From assembly GCF_014066305.1 (NCBI RefSeq), contig NW_023501042.1, positions 1,296,501 through 1,360,500 of the forward strand: DNA of 64,000 nucleotides. Reading direction: 5' to 3'. Each line of letters begins with the position of its first letter. The first letter of the stretch is position 1. This DNA is from Letharia columbiana (taxonomy: Eukaryota; Ascomycota; Lecanoromycetes; Lecanorales; Parmeliaceae). The translations under genes and the position numbers were made by a program. The notes below the pieces were generated by a model. The model was not told the DNA's origin and searched no databases. It was given only the letters and a program-made list of their open reading frames with translations. Positions 1-11,966 of the stretch are shown in pieces.

Positions 1-985
1 TATATTATAAAATTTAATAACTAAATTATAAATTTAATTTAAATATTACTCCTTATATTTCTTCTAGATAGATTTCTTAATATTATATAATATTATATTT
101 CTAATATTTCTTTAAATTTACTTCTTAGTATTTACTAAGAGAATTAAAATCTAGCGAGTTTTTTTTTTATTTATATAGAAATCGATATATAAGATATTAA
201 GACGATAAAATTATCGTAGTTTTAAAGAAATATAACTATCGAGTTATAGTTATTAAGATATTATATATTAGATATTTTAATAATACTTATCTTCTTATAG
301 CTTAAATTATAATAGTAATTATTACTATACTTATAGCGATATTCTTATATATTCTATATTTTAATTAGTTTAAATTTTTTAATAACTAATTACTTCTTAA
401 TATTAAGCTTTAAAAGTTAATAGTATTAAATTTAAATTAAGTCTATAAAATAAAAGTCTTTATTTATAAATAGAGAGTTATTAGATATAATACTTCAATA
501 ATTATTATTTTTATTAATAGTATTATTAGAATTTTTATAGATATTAGAATTAATATTATAATCGCTTAATTACGTAGTAAATATATTCTAATAAAAATCG
601 CTTACTAGATTAAAAACGTTATTAATTAATTATAATAAAATATTTTTATTTTATAAATTAATAGAATTAACTCGCGAGTTATTTATTATAATTAAATTAA
701 ATAATTTTATATAAATAAAGTTATTAAAATTATAAGATAGTAAGATCTCTTTTAATAAAACTATATAATAGCTATATAATTATAAAATCTAGATATATAA
801 TTAATAGAATAGATAGATTAGTTACTAGATAAATTAATAATTAAAAAAAAGAAGAGAAAAGAGAATTTATAAATATTTAAGACTTTATTAAATATATTAA
901 ATACTCGCTCTAGCTATATAGCTTATAGTCTAGTAAGCGATATAAGCGAGCCTATTAGTTCGCTTCGAGTACTTTTACTCTTATA
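1..985. repeat. Dispersed repeat family F3, copy 1 (left-truncated by window)
   Basis: This segment matches 10,747-11,730 base for base apart from RIP-type transitions and small indels. The match stops in both at the same sequence, acttttactcttata. A third copy ends at the same point (29,540). The common end shows a true element terminus. No domain can be read because both copies are full of stops. Coding class unknown. Confidence 0.8.
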
Positions 986-2250
986 AATATTTAAATTTTA
1001 TATTCTTCTTAATATACTTATAAATAAAGTATTTAATATTAAAGTTATTATAAAATTTATATAAAAAATCTCTTTCTTTATAGTAGAATTATTAGAAATA
1101 TAAATTACGATATTATAACGTAATAATTTATTCTTATTAACTCTTTATTTCGAAAGCTTATTCTATTTAATAGCGTATCTTTAACGTTATTTCTTATTTA
1201 TAATAAAAGTATTCTTATATTATAATTTAAATAATTATATTATTATTAATTTTTATAATTTTAAATAAAATCTCTTTAACTTTAAAATCTAATAAATTAG
1301 AAATTAAAATAATATTATAATATTTAAAATATATATTTATCTATTAAATACTCTCTTATTTAAATTAATAACTTAAATATCTATAATAATAATATTATTT
1401 AATTACTTTATTAACGCTATAAATTTAATTATAGTAAATATACTATTATATTTCTATAAATTAAATTAATATTTCTAATTACGAAGCTTATTTTATAAGA
1501 TAAAAAAAATTATTATTATTCTCGCTATTATTTAATTTAATAATATTAAATCTTTTTAATAATATATTTATAAAGTTAAGTTTTTTTTTATAATATTTAA
1601 TAATAAAGTTAAATATAGCTAATTTCTTAATCTAGCAAATCTACTTTATATTAAACTCTTTTATTATTATAAAATAATATAAATTATTATAATTTAAAAT
1701 TATATAAATAGAATATTTATTATCTTATAAGTAATATTTTTAATTCTTAAAGTCTAATATAACTATATAGAGTTCTTTAATATATATATTTTAATAAGAC
1801 TTAACGCTCTTAAATTTATAGCTAGAAAAAGTAATAGAGTATTATTATTTATCTTTATTTAGTTAATTAAATATATTATTTATATTTATATTAGAAGTAC
1901 TAATTTTTATAATAAGTAATATTTTTTAATTATAATATTTTAGTATAAATATAATAATAAATACTCGCTTAAGTATCTTAAAAGTTTTATATATTTTCTT
2001 ATTAAATATAAAGAGTAATTTAATCTTATCTTTTTTTATTTTTTAAGTTAGATTTATTAAAGATATAGCTATCTACGAAAAATCTTATATAAATTATTAA
2101 TAGAAATCTATAAATTTTAGAAAGATTAAGATATTTTTAATAGACTCTAATTTTAGCTATTTAATAATAATCTTAATATACGATAGCTTTATTTAAATAT
2201 CGCGCTAATTTATTAAGAACTCTAAAAAAATAATCTTATTATAATTAAAA
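986..2250. other. RIP-decayed sequence, no identifiable feature
   Basis: This is A+T-rich sequence with stops in all frames. I found no repeat partner inside the window, no tRNA and no readable domain. It is probably the remains of another element next to the F3 copy. Confidence 0.5.
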
Positions 2251-2251
2251 G

Positions 2252-2285
2252 TATACGAGTAAAGGCCTATGAATTAAATTTATAA
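2252..2285 (+). repeat. Terminal motif of an inverted-repeat element
   Basis: The motif TATACGAGTAAAGGCC, followed by a short palindrome around gaattaaattt, starts here. It recurs near 2,975, 5,885 and 28,349, and reverse-complemented near 28,246-28,268 and 29,561-29,594. Its presence in both orientations suggests a terminal inverted repeat of a DNA-transposon or MITE family. This copy has no obvious matching right end nearby. Confidence 0.55.
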
Positions 2286-2334
2286 TCATTTTTTTTTAAT
2301 CGGGGCTATCGAGTAAATTTTGGTGAGCGATCTT

Positions 2335-2720
2335 TAATAAGCGATATCTGAATTCCTTACTTTTAGATATCTATAAGACTAAATTTAGTAATTATTTTTT
2401 TATCTAAAAGCCTATATTATACTCTATAGTTTAAATCAAAAATTCAAAAATTTTAATAGAAAACAAAAAAGTTATTCTAAAATCAAATAATATGTATCTA
2501 TTTTTTTTTAATTAGGGCTATCCGGCTATCGAGCGAACTCTAGTAAGCGATATTTGAATTCCTTGCGCTTTAATAATTATAAGATTAAATTTCAGAATTC
2601 TTAAAAATTGGGAAAGCGCAGACTGCGCTTCAAAATTTAATATTTAAAATCTTAAAAAGTTAATAGAAAATAAAAAAGTTTTTCTATATGTTAATAATAT
2701 ACACCTATTTTTTTAATAAT
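2335..2720. repeat. Tandem pair of a roughly 200-bp unit
   Basis: Two adjacent units begin with gcgatatytgaattcctt (about 2,340 and 2,545). Both run through matching sequence to the tatgttaataatatacacc region. A third, less mutated unit lies at about 3,983-4,150. All are non-coding. Confidence 0.6.
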
Positions 2721-2855
2721 TACGAATATTAATTTATTTACTCGCGCTATCTAATTAAAAAGCGTACATCTAACGAATTAATAATTAGCTATATATATAA
2801 ATTTAAGATTTTCTAATTTAGTTCTATCTTATTCTATTATATATACTAATTAAAA
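2703..2855. repeat. Dispersed repeat F4, copy 1
   Basis: This repeat of about 150 bp ends in the conserved stretch taaatttaagattttctaat followed by a TATA-like run. It is shared with 4,146-4,333 (the least mutated copy), 10,409-10,555 and 26,912-27,062. In two of the four places it lies directly upstream of F3 sequence, so it may be a terminal part of that family. Confidence 0.65.
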
Positions 2856-2974
2856 GTATATTTCGATAATTTTATATAGAGTTAATACTTTAATAATACG
2901 CGTAATATTTTATATATATATTTTTAATATAACTCTTTTATTTTAAAATAGATTAGTATATTATTTAAGTATAT

Positions 2975-3010
2975 TATACGAGTAAAGGCCTATAAATTAA
3001 ATTTATAATT
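2975..3010 (+). repeat. Terminal motif, second copy
   Basis: TATACGAGTAAAGGCCTAT starts here, followed by the same palindromic AT run as at 2,252. It stands immediately left of the direct repeat at 3,023. Confidence 0.5.
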
Positions 3011-3022
3011 TTTTTTTTAATT

Positions 3023-3228
3023 AAGACTATCGAGTAAATAGTATTATAATATTAGCCCCTTCGACTATCGTATAATATATCGCGTATTACTAGAGCTAGT
3101 AATTACCAGCTACTATTAGCCATCTATTTTATATATATAAATATTCGTATATTCTATAAATTAATAATTAGTCTTTTAGTTACAATTATTTAATTTCTAT
3201 AATATATCTAATATTCTACTTTTAATAG
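3023..3228 (+). repeat. Direct repeat, left copy (LTR-like, RIP-mutated)
   Basis: This copy matches 3,705-3,908 over its whole length. Differences are mainly C-to-T and G-to-A relative to the right copy. The pair brackets about 480 bp of much less mutated sequence. The right copy has a TATA box and a CT-rich leader before an ATG, which fits a small LTR or promoter-bearing element. Confidence 0.7.
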
Positions 3229-3704
3229 ATTATAAGCCCGAAAGCGGATAGAATAGTATCGAATATTCTTATACTTTCTAATATGAATATTAAACTAAGT
3301 CTTCGATAATCGTTTATAAATAGATATATCTTATGGCGACAGCCCATTTTTTTAACTCATACTTATCGACGAGAGGGCTATCGCCATTTAATCCCTACAT
3401 AAAAAATATCGAACTAAAATCCTCATTTCATTTAAGGTTTCGAAACAATACGGGTAAACCATCAAAACCCTTAGATTATTTCGAGGTCCCGAAACAATAC
3501 GGGCAAAACATCAAAAACCCTTATATCATTTCGAGGTCCCGAAACGGGTATTCAAAAGCCCCGGCACTCTTTCTATTTTTTCTTATCGGGGTTTTTTATA
3601 GGTTTAACGAGGCCGGGTAAATAATCAATCCCGAATACAAAGCGTGGATTTGGAAACTAATATATATGGGATATGCGATATGCTGGGGTTTAGGGAATCT
3701 AGCT
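3229..3704 (+). mobile_element. Weakly mutated insert between direct repeats
   Basis: This interval retains CA and TG dinucleotides and is visibly less A+T-rich than its surroundings. It contains an open frame of 95 codons (3,333-3,620) starting ATG GCG ACA. The product has no family I recognise and is probably chance coding. From about 3,441 there are two tandem units of 49-50 bp, each starting cgaaacaatacggg, plus a partial third. The bracketing direct repeats suggest a short element or solo-LTR-derived insertion that was mutated less than the host block. Confidence 0.5.
3441..3557 (+). repeat. Tandem repeat, 49/50-bp unit
   Basis: cgaaacaatacggg begins units at 3,441 and 3,490, and a shortened third at 3,540. 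Each unit contains tttcgaggtccc near its end. Confidence 0.8.
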
Positions 3705-3908
3705 TCTAGGGCTATCGGGGAGTGTTATAATATCAGCCCCTTCGGCTATCGCATAATATGTCGCGTATTGCTAGGGCTAGTAATTACCAGCCACCATCAG
3801 CCACCTATTTTATATATATAAATATCCGTATATCCCATGAATCAATAATCAGTCTTTCAGTTACAATCATTCAATTTCTATAACATGTCTGATATCCTAC
3901 TTTCAACA
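3705..3908 (+). repeat. Direct repeat, right copy (less mutated, promoter-like)
   Basis: This is the partner of 3,023-3,228. It preserves an unmutated TATA-like run (tttatatatataaatatcc, about 3,810), a pyrimidine-rich leader with several CAATCA motifs, and an ATG at about 3,884. It reads like the promoter and leader of a retroelement LTR. The frame after the ATG is lost within tens of bases. Confidence 0.55.
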
Positions 3909-3911
3909 AAT

Positions 3912-4000
3912 AGGTGAGCGATCTTTGATGAGCGAACTTTGGTGAGCGGGCTGTCCGGCAGCGGCTGTCGAGCGAACTTTGATGAGCGATATTTGAATTC
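3912..4000 (+). repeat. Short tandem GAGCGAACTTTG motifs
   Basis: Several imperfect copies of GAGCGAACTTTGRTGAGCGA occur in a row here in barely mutated form. RIP-mutated versions occur near 2,310-2,350 and 2,520-2,550. Confidence 0.6.
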
Positions 4001-4145
4001 CTTGCGCTTTAATAATTATAAGACTAAATTTGAAAATTCTTTTTTTATCTAAAAGCCTATATTTCGTTCTATAATTTAAAAAAAAATCTTATAATTTTAA
4101 TAGAAAATAAAAAAGTTATTTTATATGTTAATAATATACATCTAA

Positions 4146-4333
4146 TTTTTAATAAGAAGGCGCGGAAGGGCGAGATTTTGATAATTGCGAACGCTAATTT
4201 ATTTACCCGCGATAACTTAGCCGATCTAGTTAAAAAGCGTAGAGAACTCGAATTTATAATTAACTACACATATAAATTTAAGATTTTCTAATTTAATTTT
4301 ATCTTATTCTTTTATATATATTAATAGAAGATA
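4146..4333. repeat. Dispersed repeat F4, copy 2 (least mutated)
   Basis: This copy keeps GGCGCGGAAGGGCGAG and ACCCGCGATAACTTAGCCG, which are AT-converted or absent in the copies at 2,703, 10,409 and 26,912. It is therefore the best template for the family's ancestral sequence. Confidence 0.65.
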
Positions 4334-5880
4334 TTAATATATAACTTAAATACTTTATTTATATAAGCTTAAAAGATTATAAGAATATTTATAAGATTAA
4401 AAAATATTATTTAATATTTAAACTAGTTATAGCGAGTTCGAAAGATAATTTTCTATTTATTTTTCTTTTATACTCGTATTTTATAATATATATTATAAAT
4501 ATTAATTTTAATAAAATACTTTATATATATAAATCTCTTTAAAATCTCTTTAAAATCTCTAAGAGTAGTAATAATAAGTAATTATTTTTAATAATTATCT
4601 CGTTAAGTCTTTAATAATTAATATATAATTATAGCGAGCTATCTAATTTTTTAATAAATAGTATTAGCGAGTTAATCTAACTAATTAAAAATTAAATTTA
4701 CTTTCTTTTAAATATAATATTTAAATAATTCTTAATTATTATAAATTTATTATATAATATATTATAAATTAAATTATTTCTAAATAGCTTCTTAGATAGT
4801 AAATCGATAGAGTACTTAATTTAATTATATATATTAAAATTATTAGATAACTCTTTTAAAAAGACTTTTAATAGATTTTTAAATTATTTAAATACGCTAG
4901 AGTTATTTAGCTATATAATATTATATTATATAACTTTATTATAATTATCTTTATTATCTTTAAATAGAATTTAATATAAAAATATAATAAATATTTATTT
5001 TAGATTATATATAATTACTATATTAACTAATAATATAAATTACTTTATATTTATTATTACGATATTTACTTACTTCTTATTACTTATAAAAAAATCGCGA
5101 TAAATCTAAAATTACTTATATTAATAAATATTCGAATTAATATTATAAATTTAAGAGAAATTAAGAATAAGAATATATTCTTATATATTTATAATATACG
5201 CCTTTAAGATTTACTCTTACTTTTTTTCTTAACTATTCGCGAGACTAAAGACTAGATTATACTTTTTATATAAAAATATTTAATAATTATTAATAGTATA
5301 TATTATTATTAATACGTATTTAGATTTAGAAATTTATATCTCTTTAATAAAAGATTATAATACGAAGATTTTTTTATTATCGATATCTATTAAGATAGTT
5401 ATCTTATACTTCTTATTTAATATAATAATTTCGCCTTTTAATAATAGAGAGTAAGATCGCTATTTAATTAATAGCGTATTTAATATTATAGCGATAAGTA
5501 TTAAACTTTATCTTTTCTCTTATTTAATTTATAATTATATACTTTATTATCTATAACGTAATTTAGATATTTAAATAAATTTTTATAATATCTTAGCTAT
5601 TTATAATTATAGTATTATATTTTAATAAAAGATATTTTAAATTTAATATAAGAGTCGCTATCTTCGAATTTAATTCGCTTAAACTTTTAATCTTATAGCG
5701 TTAATAAGAATAAACTCTTCTTTTAATCTTATTAATTCTTTATATATTATTTCTTAGACTTAATATACTATTAACTATTACTTTTTTAATTACTTATTTT
5801 ATTATTAAAGTAAATCTTATCTAGAGTAGAAAGCTCTTTTATTTTTTATAGCTTTTATTTTATATCTTAATATTATTATA
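4334..5880 (-). pseudogene. RIP-decayed retroelement fragment, possible retropepsin
   Basis: Most of the interval is unreadable. On the minus strand near 5,300-5,450 a frame interrupted by stops reads ITILIDIDNKKIFVL then SFIKEI. The pattern (hydrophobic-LID, small residues, hydrophobic, SF-KE) resembles the aspartyl-protease region of LTR retroelements after RIP. This is a weak pattern match by eye with no supporting domain beside it. Confidence 0.25.
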
Positions 5881-5883
5881 GTA

Positions 5884-6503
5884 ATATAAGTAAAGACCTA
5901 TAAATTAAATTTATAAAGTTGAATTTTTCTAAGTTAAATCGAATTTTAGCTCTAGCTCTAAGTTAAATCGAACTCTAATCGCTTACTATACGTTTTTAAT
6001 CTATATATAAATATAGATATATATATACGAAGAGAGGCGCGCTAAGATTTAATTAGAAAGATATATTAAGTATAAAGAATTTATCTATAATAATTATCTA
6101 TAAAAAATAGAGAAAGATTATATTCTTATAATAAGAAGTATTAAAATATTGAAAAGAAATAAAGATAACATATTAATTAGTAATATGAATTTCATATTAT
6201 CTTCTATTATAGTAAAATCTTTCGAATAATAAAATAGCTATTAGAGTAAGACATCGAACGATTTTAATTCGTTTAAATATATATCGTTTAATATTTCTTC
6301 TATAGAGATCTAATTAACTATAATTATTATAGTAAATTCTTCTCTTATAATATTATTATAATAATATACTATATTAATATAGTAGAAATAATAAATTAAG
6401 TTATAATAGTATTCTTCGCTTATTAAGTAATAATTTAATATAGAATTATAGAGAGTATATAATGTGGGATCTTAAAGAGCTAAGTCGTATTCTTAACGAT
6501 AAT
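5884..6503 (+). mobile_element. Element X, RIP-mutated left part
   Basis: This starts with a mutated version of the TATACRAGTAAAGG terminal motif. It is colinear with the weakly mutated sequence at 28,351-28,900, sharing for example the gagaggcgcgctaag core. Element A is inserted into it at 6,504 and the homology resumes after 9,638. The 28.35-kb copy has CA/TG where this one has TA. Confidence 0.7.
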
Positions 6504-6669
6504 TATTAGAATTAGTATAGATGCGATACTAGTATAGATAAGATAGAACTAGAATAATAAGGCTATCGAACTATATATGTGAGAAGAAGATATAATATAA
6601 TAGAGAATGTCTCCGCCAAGGCCCGCTAGTTATAGAGCTAAGAAATATATTAAGAGTACGCTCGTAATA
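6504..6669 (-). repeat. LTR of element A (3' LTR if minus-oriented)
   Basis: This 166-bp copy matches 9,461-9,633, 21,255-21,421, 24,086-24,184 and 26,703-26,868. Confidence 0.85.
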
Positions 6670-9460
6670 CTATTTCTCTTCTTTATAAAATTATATTTCA
6701 TAATTAGTAAGTGAAAAGATAGAAAAATAGATATATATATACGCTTAACGTCTGAAAAATCGTAAAAATAATAAAGAAATAATCGTATTCGAGAATCTTA
6801 GTATTATATCTTTCTTCGTAAGTAATATTAAGAATAATAATAGCTCTTTATACTTACGCTATAGCGACGTCGTTAGTCGAGATATAGACTTATATAAAGA
6901 GTTTAGTCGAGAGAAAATCGATATAGTATAGCGAAAATAATATTTATTAATATAGGGGTAAATAGTAATAATTTTCGAATCTATATCTAAGCGGATAAAA
7001 TATATATGAAATAATGCGATATAATTAGTCGAGGGCTTCTAAATCGAATTAAGTCGTAGGCGCTAAAAACTCTAATCTAATATTAAGTAAGTTTCTCTAT
7101 AGAATACTATATAGACGATATCGATAAAGGCTATCGACGACGATAGTAAGATCTATAGATAACGTATAATAACTTCGAAAGATCTTTATATATATAATAA
7201 TAAGGAAAGCTCGCTTAATAGATTTAATATAAGGTAGTTATTAAGTAATATAGATCTAAAGAATTAATTTTACGAATATAAAAGAATAAGACTATTCTAA
7301 TATCGAATAATTTCAATTCGTTTAAAAATACGATATTCGAAGTATTATCGAGCTCGTTTATTACGTTCTTATAATTATATCGTTTATAGATCTAATACGT
7401 TCGTAAATCTTCTTATCTATATATCTATAAGACTCTCTAAGCCCTTCTTTAGTATTTTTATTATCTATTCTTAATTATAAATAGCTCTAGTAACTAAGCT
7501 CGTATACTTTATCGAAATTTATAGATTCGAAGTATTTATTATACTTTTATATATAAGCTTAATTTTTATCTATAAGATTCTCTATCTTAATAAAACTTAA
7601 ATTCTCTATATTAAAAGTAGGGCGAGTTATAATTAAGTATTTACTCTTCTTTACGTTAGTCTTAACCTTTACTTTTATATATTACTTCGCGAATCTTTTA
7701 ATCTTCTTTTTAATAAATCTCTTAATAGATTATTAATATTAAAGTTATATTTTTATAATATATTTCTTTAACTTAGACGTAGTTTAATTTCTTACTATTA
7801 GATAAATTAAGTTATAGAAATAAAGTTTTAATTTCTTTTATATATCGTTTATTAGACTATTATTTCTAAGATCGTTAAGATTATTATTTCTAAAATTATA
7901 TTCGATATACTTAATAAGATTATCGTAGAATTTGAGAAATAATTAACTTTCTTAACTTATTTTATTATAAGTATATTAATAGATTATTTTAAGAATAAAT
8001 AAAGATATCTTATATATATTACTTAAATAATTTAGAAGATTATCGACTATAGAGTATAAGCGATATTATCGTCTAATAGATATATATTAACTAACTTTTT
8101 CTTTAAGTCTTACTATAACGTAAATAATTTTAAAGATATTAATAAGAAAATAATTATTATTATAAGTAAGCTTATCTTAAATTCTTATTTTTTAGTTATC
8201 GAATAGTATTAAATTAATACTTATAAAGATAGATAGATTTAATAATCTTAGACTAAGTAGCTATCTAACTAGCTATAATAATATTAATTAATATTAATTT
8301 ACTCTAAATATCTCGAAATCTTATAATATAAGTAATAGTAAGAACGACGATAGAAGAGTAGAGATACTTATCGAGTTTTAGCTCTACGTCTCCTCTTAAC
8401 TAATATAAAATAAGGAAAAAAGCGAGAACGAAGTAGAGATACTAGACGAGTTTTAGTCTTATATTTTTAATACTTCGTAATATCGCTAATATAGATTCTT
8501 AGTAGATAGAGATCGCTATATATATAATATATAAAGTTATAGCGAATTTAAAGGTAAATATCTTATATATAGATCTTTATAAGTAAGATAAGACTAGTTA
8601 TAATATATAGAAGATCGTAATCTAAAGAGAGTATTCTTATATCGACGATATAAAGAGCGATATCTTAGTATTAATATAGATAGATTTAATATAAACTAAA
8701 GTAAATTATATTTTTAATTATAAGATATCTTAGTTCTCTAATAGATATAGTAATTCTAAATATAGATAGTTATTATCGTCCTTATTTCTTATTAATAATA
8801 TTCTCTTTTAAGTAGTTTATAGATATATACTACTTCGAAATAATCGTAGAACGATTAATTATATATCTCTCGAATAATATCGATATATATATTATCGAAT
8901 ACTTATAAACGATTCTTATAATAAAGTATCTCGTCTTATACGAAGCACTTATTAAGAGTAATCCCTTAAAACTTATTCTTATCTTCGATGATAGCGTTAC
9001 GAATTTCTATATAATATTTATCTTTTTTATTAATCTCTACTACTTTATAGTAGATAGAATCGTTATATATAAGATAAAACTAATCGCGATATATAGATAA
9101 TCGACGATATAGAGAAAGATATCTTGATATTAATATAGGTGGATTTAAAGAATTTATAATATATTAAATATAGATAAGAACGAAGCGAAGAGATCGATAC
9201 GAAGCGGAGAAGGATTTCTTATATTCGGTGGAGAGGACTCGTTTTTTAATAGATTAAACTATCGTTAATAATGAAGACTATCTAATATAGATTCTTTCGA
9301 ATAATATAGATAGTTTATAATTTAAATATGTAATAGGGTTTCTATATAATAGAAATACCCAGCGTTTTCTTTATTAGACTCGATCGCTTACTTCGAGTAG
9401 AAAGTAAAAAACCCGTCAATTCTCTTCGCCGAGAGGGTATACGAAGAAGTCTTATTATAA

Positions 9461-9633
9461 TATTAGGACTAGTATAGATACGATACTAGTATAAGTAAGA
9501 TAGAACTAGAATAATAAGGCTATCGAATTATATATATAGAAAGAAGATATAATATAATAGAAGATATCTTCGCTAAGGCTCGCTAGCTATAGGGCTAAGA
9601 GCTAAGTAATATATTAAGAATACGCTCGTAATA
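9461..9633 (-). repeat. LTR of element A (5' LTR if minus-oriented)
   Basis: This copy is 173 bp. It carries a small internal duplication (gctaagagctaag) relative to the 6,504 copy. Confidence 0.85.
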
Positions 9634-9638
9634 ATAAT

Positions 9639-10020
9639 AGTCTTATTACTACTTAATTTCTCCGTAGTATTCTTCGTATTTACCTATTATAGTTTCTTCT
9701 CTTACTTCTTCTCTTATAGAGTATTAGATTAAGTAATTAGCTAAGTAACTAACTAAGTAGATAATTAATATAACGTAAAATCTTAAAGAGCTAAGCTATA
9801 TTCTTAACGATAATAATCTTATTACCGCTTAATTTCTCTATAATATTCTTCGTATTTATCTATTATAGTTTCTTCTCTTACTTCTTCTCTTATAGAGTAT
9901 TAGATTAAATAGTTAACTAAGTAACTAATTAAGTAAATAATTAAATAACTAACTAATAATCTAACTAAGTAAATTATTAAACTAATAAGATAGATAGTAT
10001 TAATTAAGCGACTAATTAAG
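9639..10020 (+). mobile_element. Element X, RIP-mutated right part with duplicated module
   Basis: The homology to 28,885-29,260 resumes here after the insertion of element A. The module with ttcttctcttacttcttctc appears twice (about 9,650-9,780 and 9,785-9,960). It is followed by degenerate repeats of (c/a)taagtaactaa, the AT-converted form of the GAGTGGCTGACTGAGTGG repeats at 29,225-29,260. Confidence 0.6.
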
Positions 10021-10408
10021 TATTATCTAGCTTAAGAGAAGTATATAAAGAAGAACGATAGCTATAAATTCGTTTAGACCTTTTTTAAGAGTCTTTTAAC
10101 GCGTTTATAAGCAATAGTAGATAGCTATTAAACTCGCTTACGGCCTCGATTATTAGTAGTAACGAATTTATTAAGAGATAGTCTAAGAGCGTAAGTAGAG
10201 ACTCTAAGAGGCGAGTAGAAGAAGTATATATATCTAAGACGTTAAGTAACCTTTAGACGAGATATATCGAAGACGATTATATTTATATTAATGGAATTAA
10301 TAGAATTAATAAAGTAATAAAAGAATAATAATTACATAAATAGGTGAAAGAATTATTATTCGATCTCGAACGCGTTTAATTATTTTAGAGTATAAGACTT
10401 CTATATAT
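10021..10408. other. RIP-decayed sequence with a shared leader motif
   Basis: No gene is readable. The stretch at about 10,330-10,375 (aattattattcgatctcgaa) is shared with 20,440-20,480 and 21,085-21,125, so it derives from a repeat family also present beside the gypsy LTRs. Confidence 0.5.
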
Positions 10409-10555
10409 AGATTTTTAATAATTATTAACGCTAATTTATTTACTCGCGATATCTAATTAAAAAGCGTAGATCTAACGAATTTATAATTAACTATATATAT
10501 AAATTTAAGATTTTCTAGTTTAGCTCTATCTTATTCTTTTATATATATTAATAGT
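10409..10555. repeat. Dispersed repeat F4, copy 3
   Basis: This is homologous to the copies at 2,703, 4,146 and 26,912. F3 copy 2 follows closely. Confidence 0.65.
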
Positions 10556-10746
10556 ATAGATAATAAGTTAAATAGCCTCCTTTATAGTTTTTAAAGAAAT
10601 TTTCTCTACTACTCTATTTTATAATCTTTTATATATTTTAAATTAATTATATAATAATCTCGTTATAATTAAAGTATAATAAAATAATTATTAAAGTTAA
10701 TTATCGATTATATATCTCTTATAACTACTTTAACTAATTAGCGTTC

Positions 10747-11730
10747 TATATTATAAAATTTAATAATTAAATTATAAATTTAATTTAAGTATTATCTCTT
10801 ATATTTCTCTTAAATAAATTTCTTAATATTATATAATATTATATTTCTAATATTTCTTTAAATCTATTTCTTAATATCTATTAAGAGAATAAAAGTTTAA
10901 TAAGTCTTTTCTTTATTTATATAAAAATTAATATAAGACGTTAAGACGATAAAATTATTATAGTCTTAAAGAAATATAATTATCGAGCTATAGTTATTAA
11001 GATATTACGTATTAAATATCTTAATAATACTTATCTTCTTATAGCTCGAATTATAATAATAATAATTATTATATTTATAATAATATTCTTATATATTCTA
11101 TATTTTAATTAGCTTAAGTTTTTTAATAACTAGTTACTTTTTAATATTAAACTCTAAAAGTTAATAGCGTTAGATTTAAGTTAAGTCTATAAAATAAAAG
11201 TCTTTATCTATAAATAGAGAGTTATTAGATATAATACTTCGGCGATTATTATTTCTATTAATAGTATTATTAAAATTTCTATCGATATTAAAATTAATAT
11301 TATAATCGCTTAGTTATATAGTAGACGTATTTTAATAAGAGTTATTTATTAAGTTAAAAACGTCGCTAATTAATTATAATAGAATATTTCTACTTTATAA
11401 GTTAATAGAATTAACTCGCGAGTTACTTACTATAATTAAATTAGATAACTTTATATAAATAAAGTTATTAAAATTATAAAATTATAAAATTTCTTTTAAT
11501 AAAACTACGTAATAGCTATATAATTATAAGATTTAGATATATAGTTAATAGAATAAATAGATTAATTATTAGATAAATTAATAATTAAAAAAAGAAGAAG
11601 AGAAAGAGAATTTATAAATATTTAAGACTTCGCTAAGTATATTAAATACTTACTCTATTTATATAATTTATAATCTAGTAAATAACGTAAGCGAGTTTAT
11701 TAGTTCGCTTTAAGTACTTTTACTCTTATA
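10747..11730. repeat. Dispersed repeat family F3, copy 2
   Basis: Position 10,747 aligns with window position 1 and 11,730 with 985. The 190 bp between the F4 copy and 10,747 probably also belong to this copy but correspond to sequence before the window in copy 1. Confidence 0.8.
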
Positions 11731-11748
11731 GTTAATATATTAAACTCG

Positions 11749-11966
11749 AAGAGTCTTAAAGTTATATAGTAATATAAAATTAGAAAGATAGATATATTCG
11801 TATATCGATCTAGTAGTAAAACTAATTCTTAAGAAAATAAAGAAAACTCGAGGGAATTGCTTACTTAAGCTTATTCGCTAAGACTTCGTTAAGTATACGT
11901 TAGGCGTATATAAGCTAAATAATCTAGAGTTCTCTCACTTAGAACCCTTAAGCCCCTTTTCTAACA
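11749..11966 (-). repeat. Gypsy 3' LTR
   Basis: This copy runs from aagagtctta to ctaaca. Read on the minus strand it starts TGTTAG, with the canonical TG preserved. It is less RIP-mutated than the other LTR. Confidence 0.85.

Larger units (their letters stand above)
6504..9633 (-). mobile_element. Non-autonomous-sized LTR retroelement A (full length, RIP-mutated)
   Basis: The LTRs are at 6,504-6,669 and 9,461-9,633. They run from TATTAGRA to CTCGTAATA, RIP-mutated forms of TGTTAG...TAACA. The element is flanked by a perfect 5-bp target duplication ATAAT (6,499-6,503 and 9,634-9,638). A purine-rich tract (aaagaagagaaatag on the minus strand) abuts the lower-coordinate LTR, so the element is oriented on the minus strand. 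The interior of about 2.8 kb is too small for a full gag-pol, and I could not recognise reverse transcriptase or integrase in it. It is closely related to the two units at 21,255-26,868. Confidence 0.85.

Noticed and set aside
3333..3620. 95-codon open frame in the weakly mutated insert
   Set aside because: It spans a 49-bp tandem repeat and has no recognisable family or splice context. Its openness is explained by local composition. Kept only as part of the element description.
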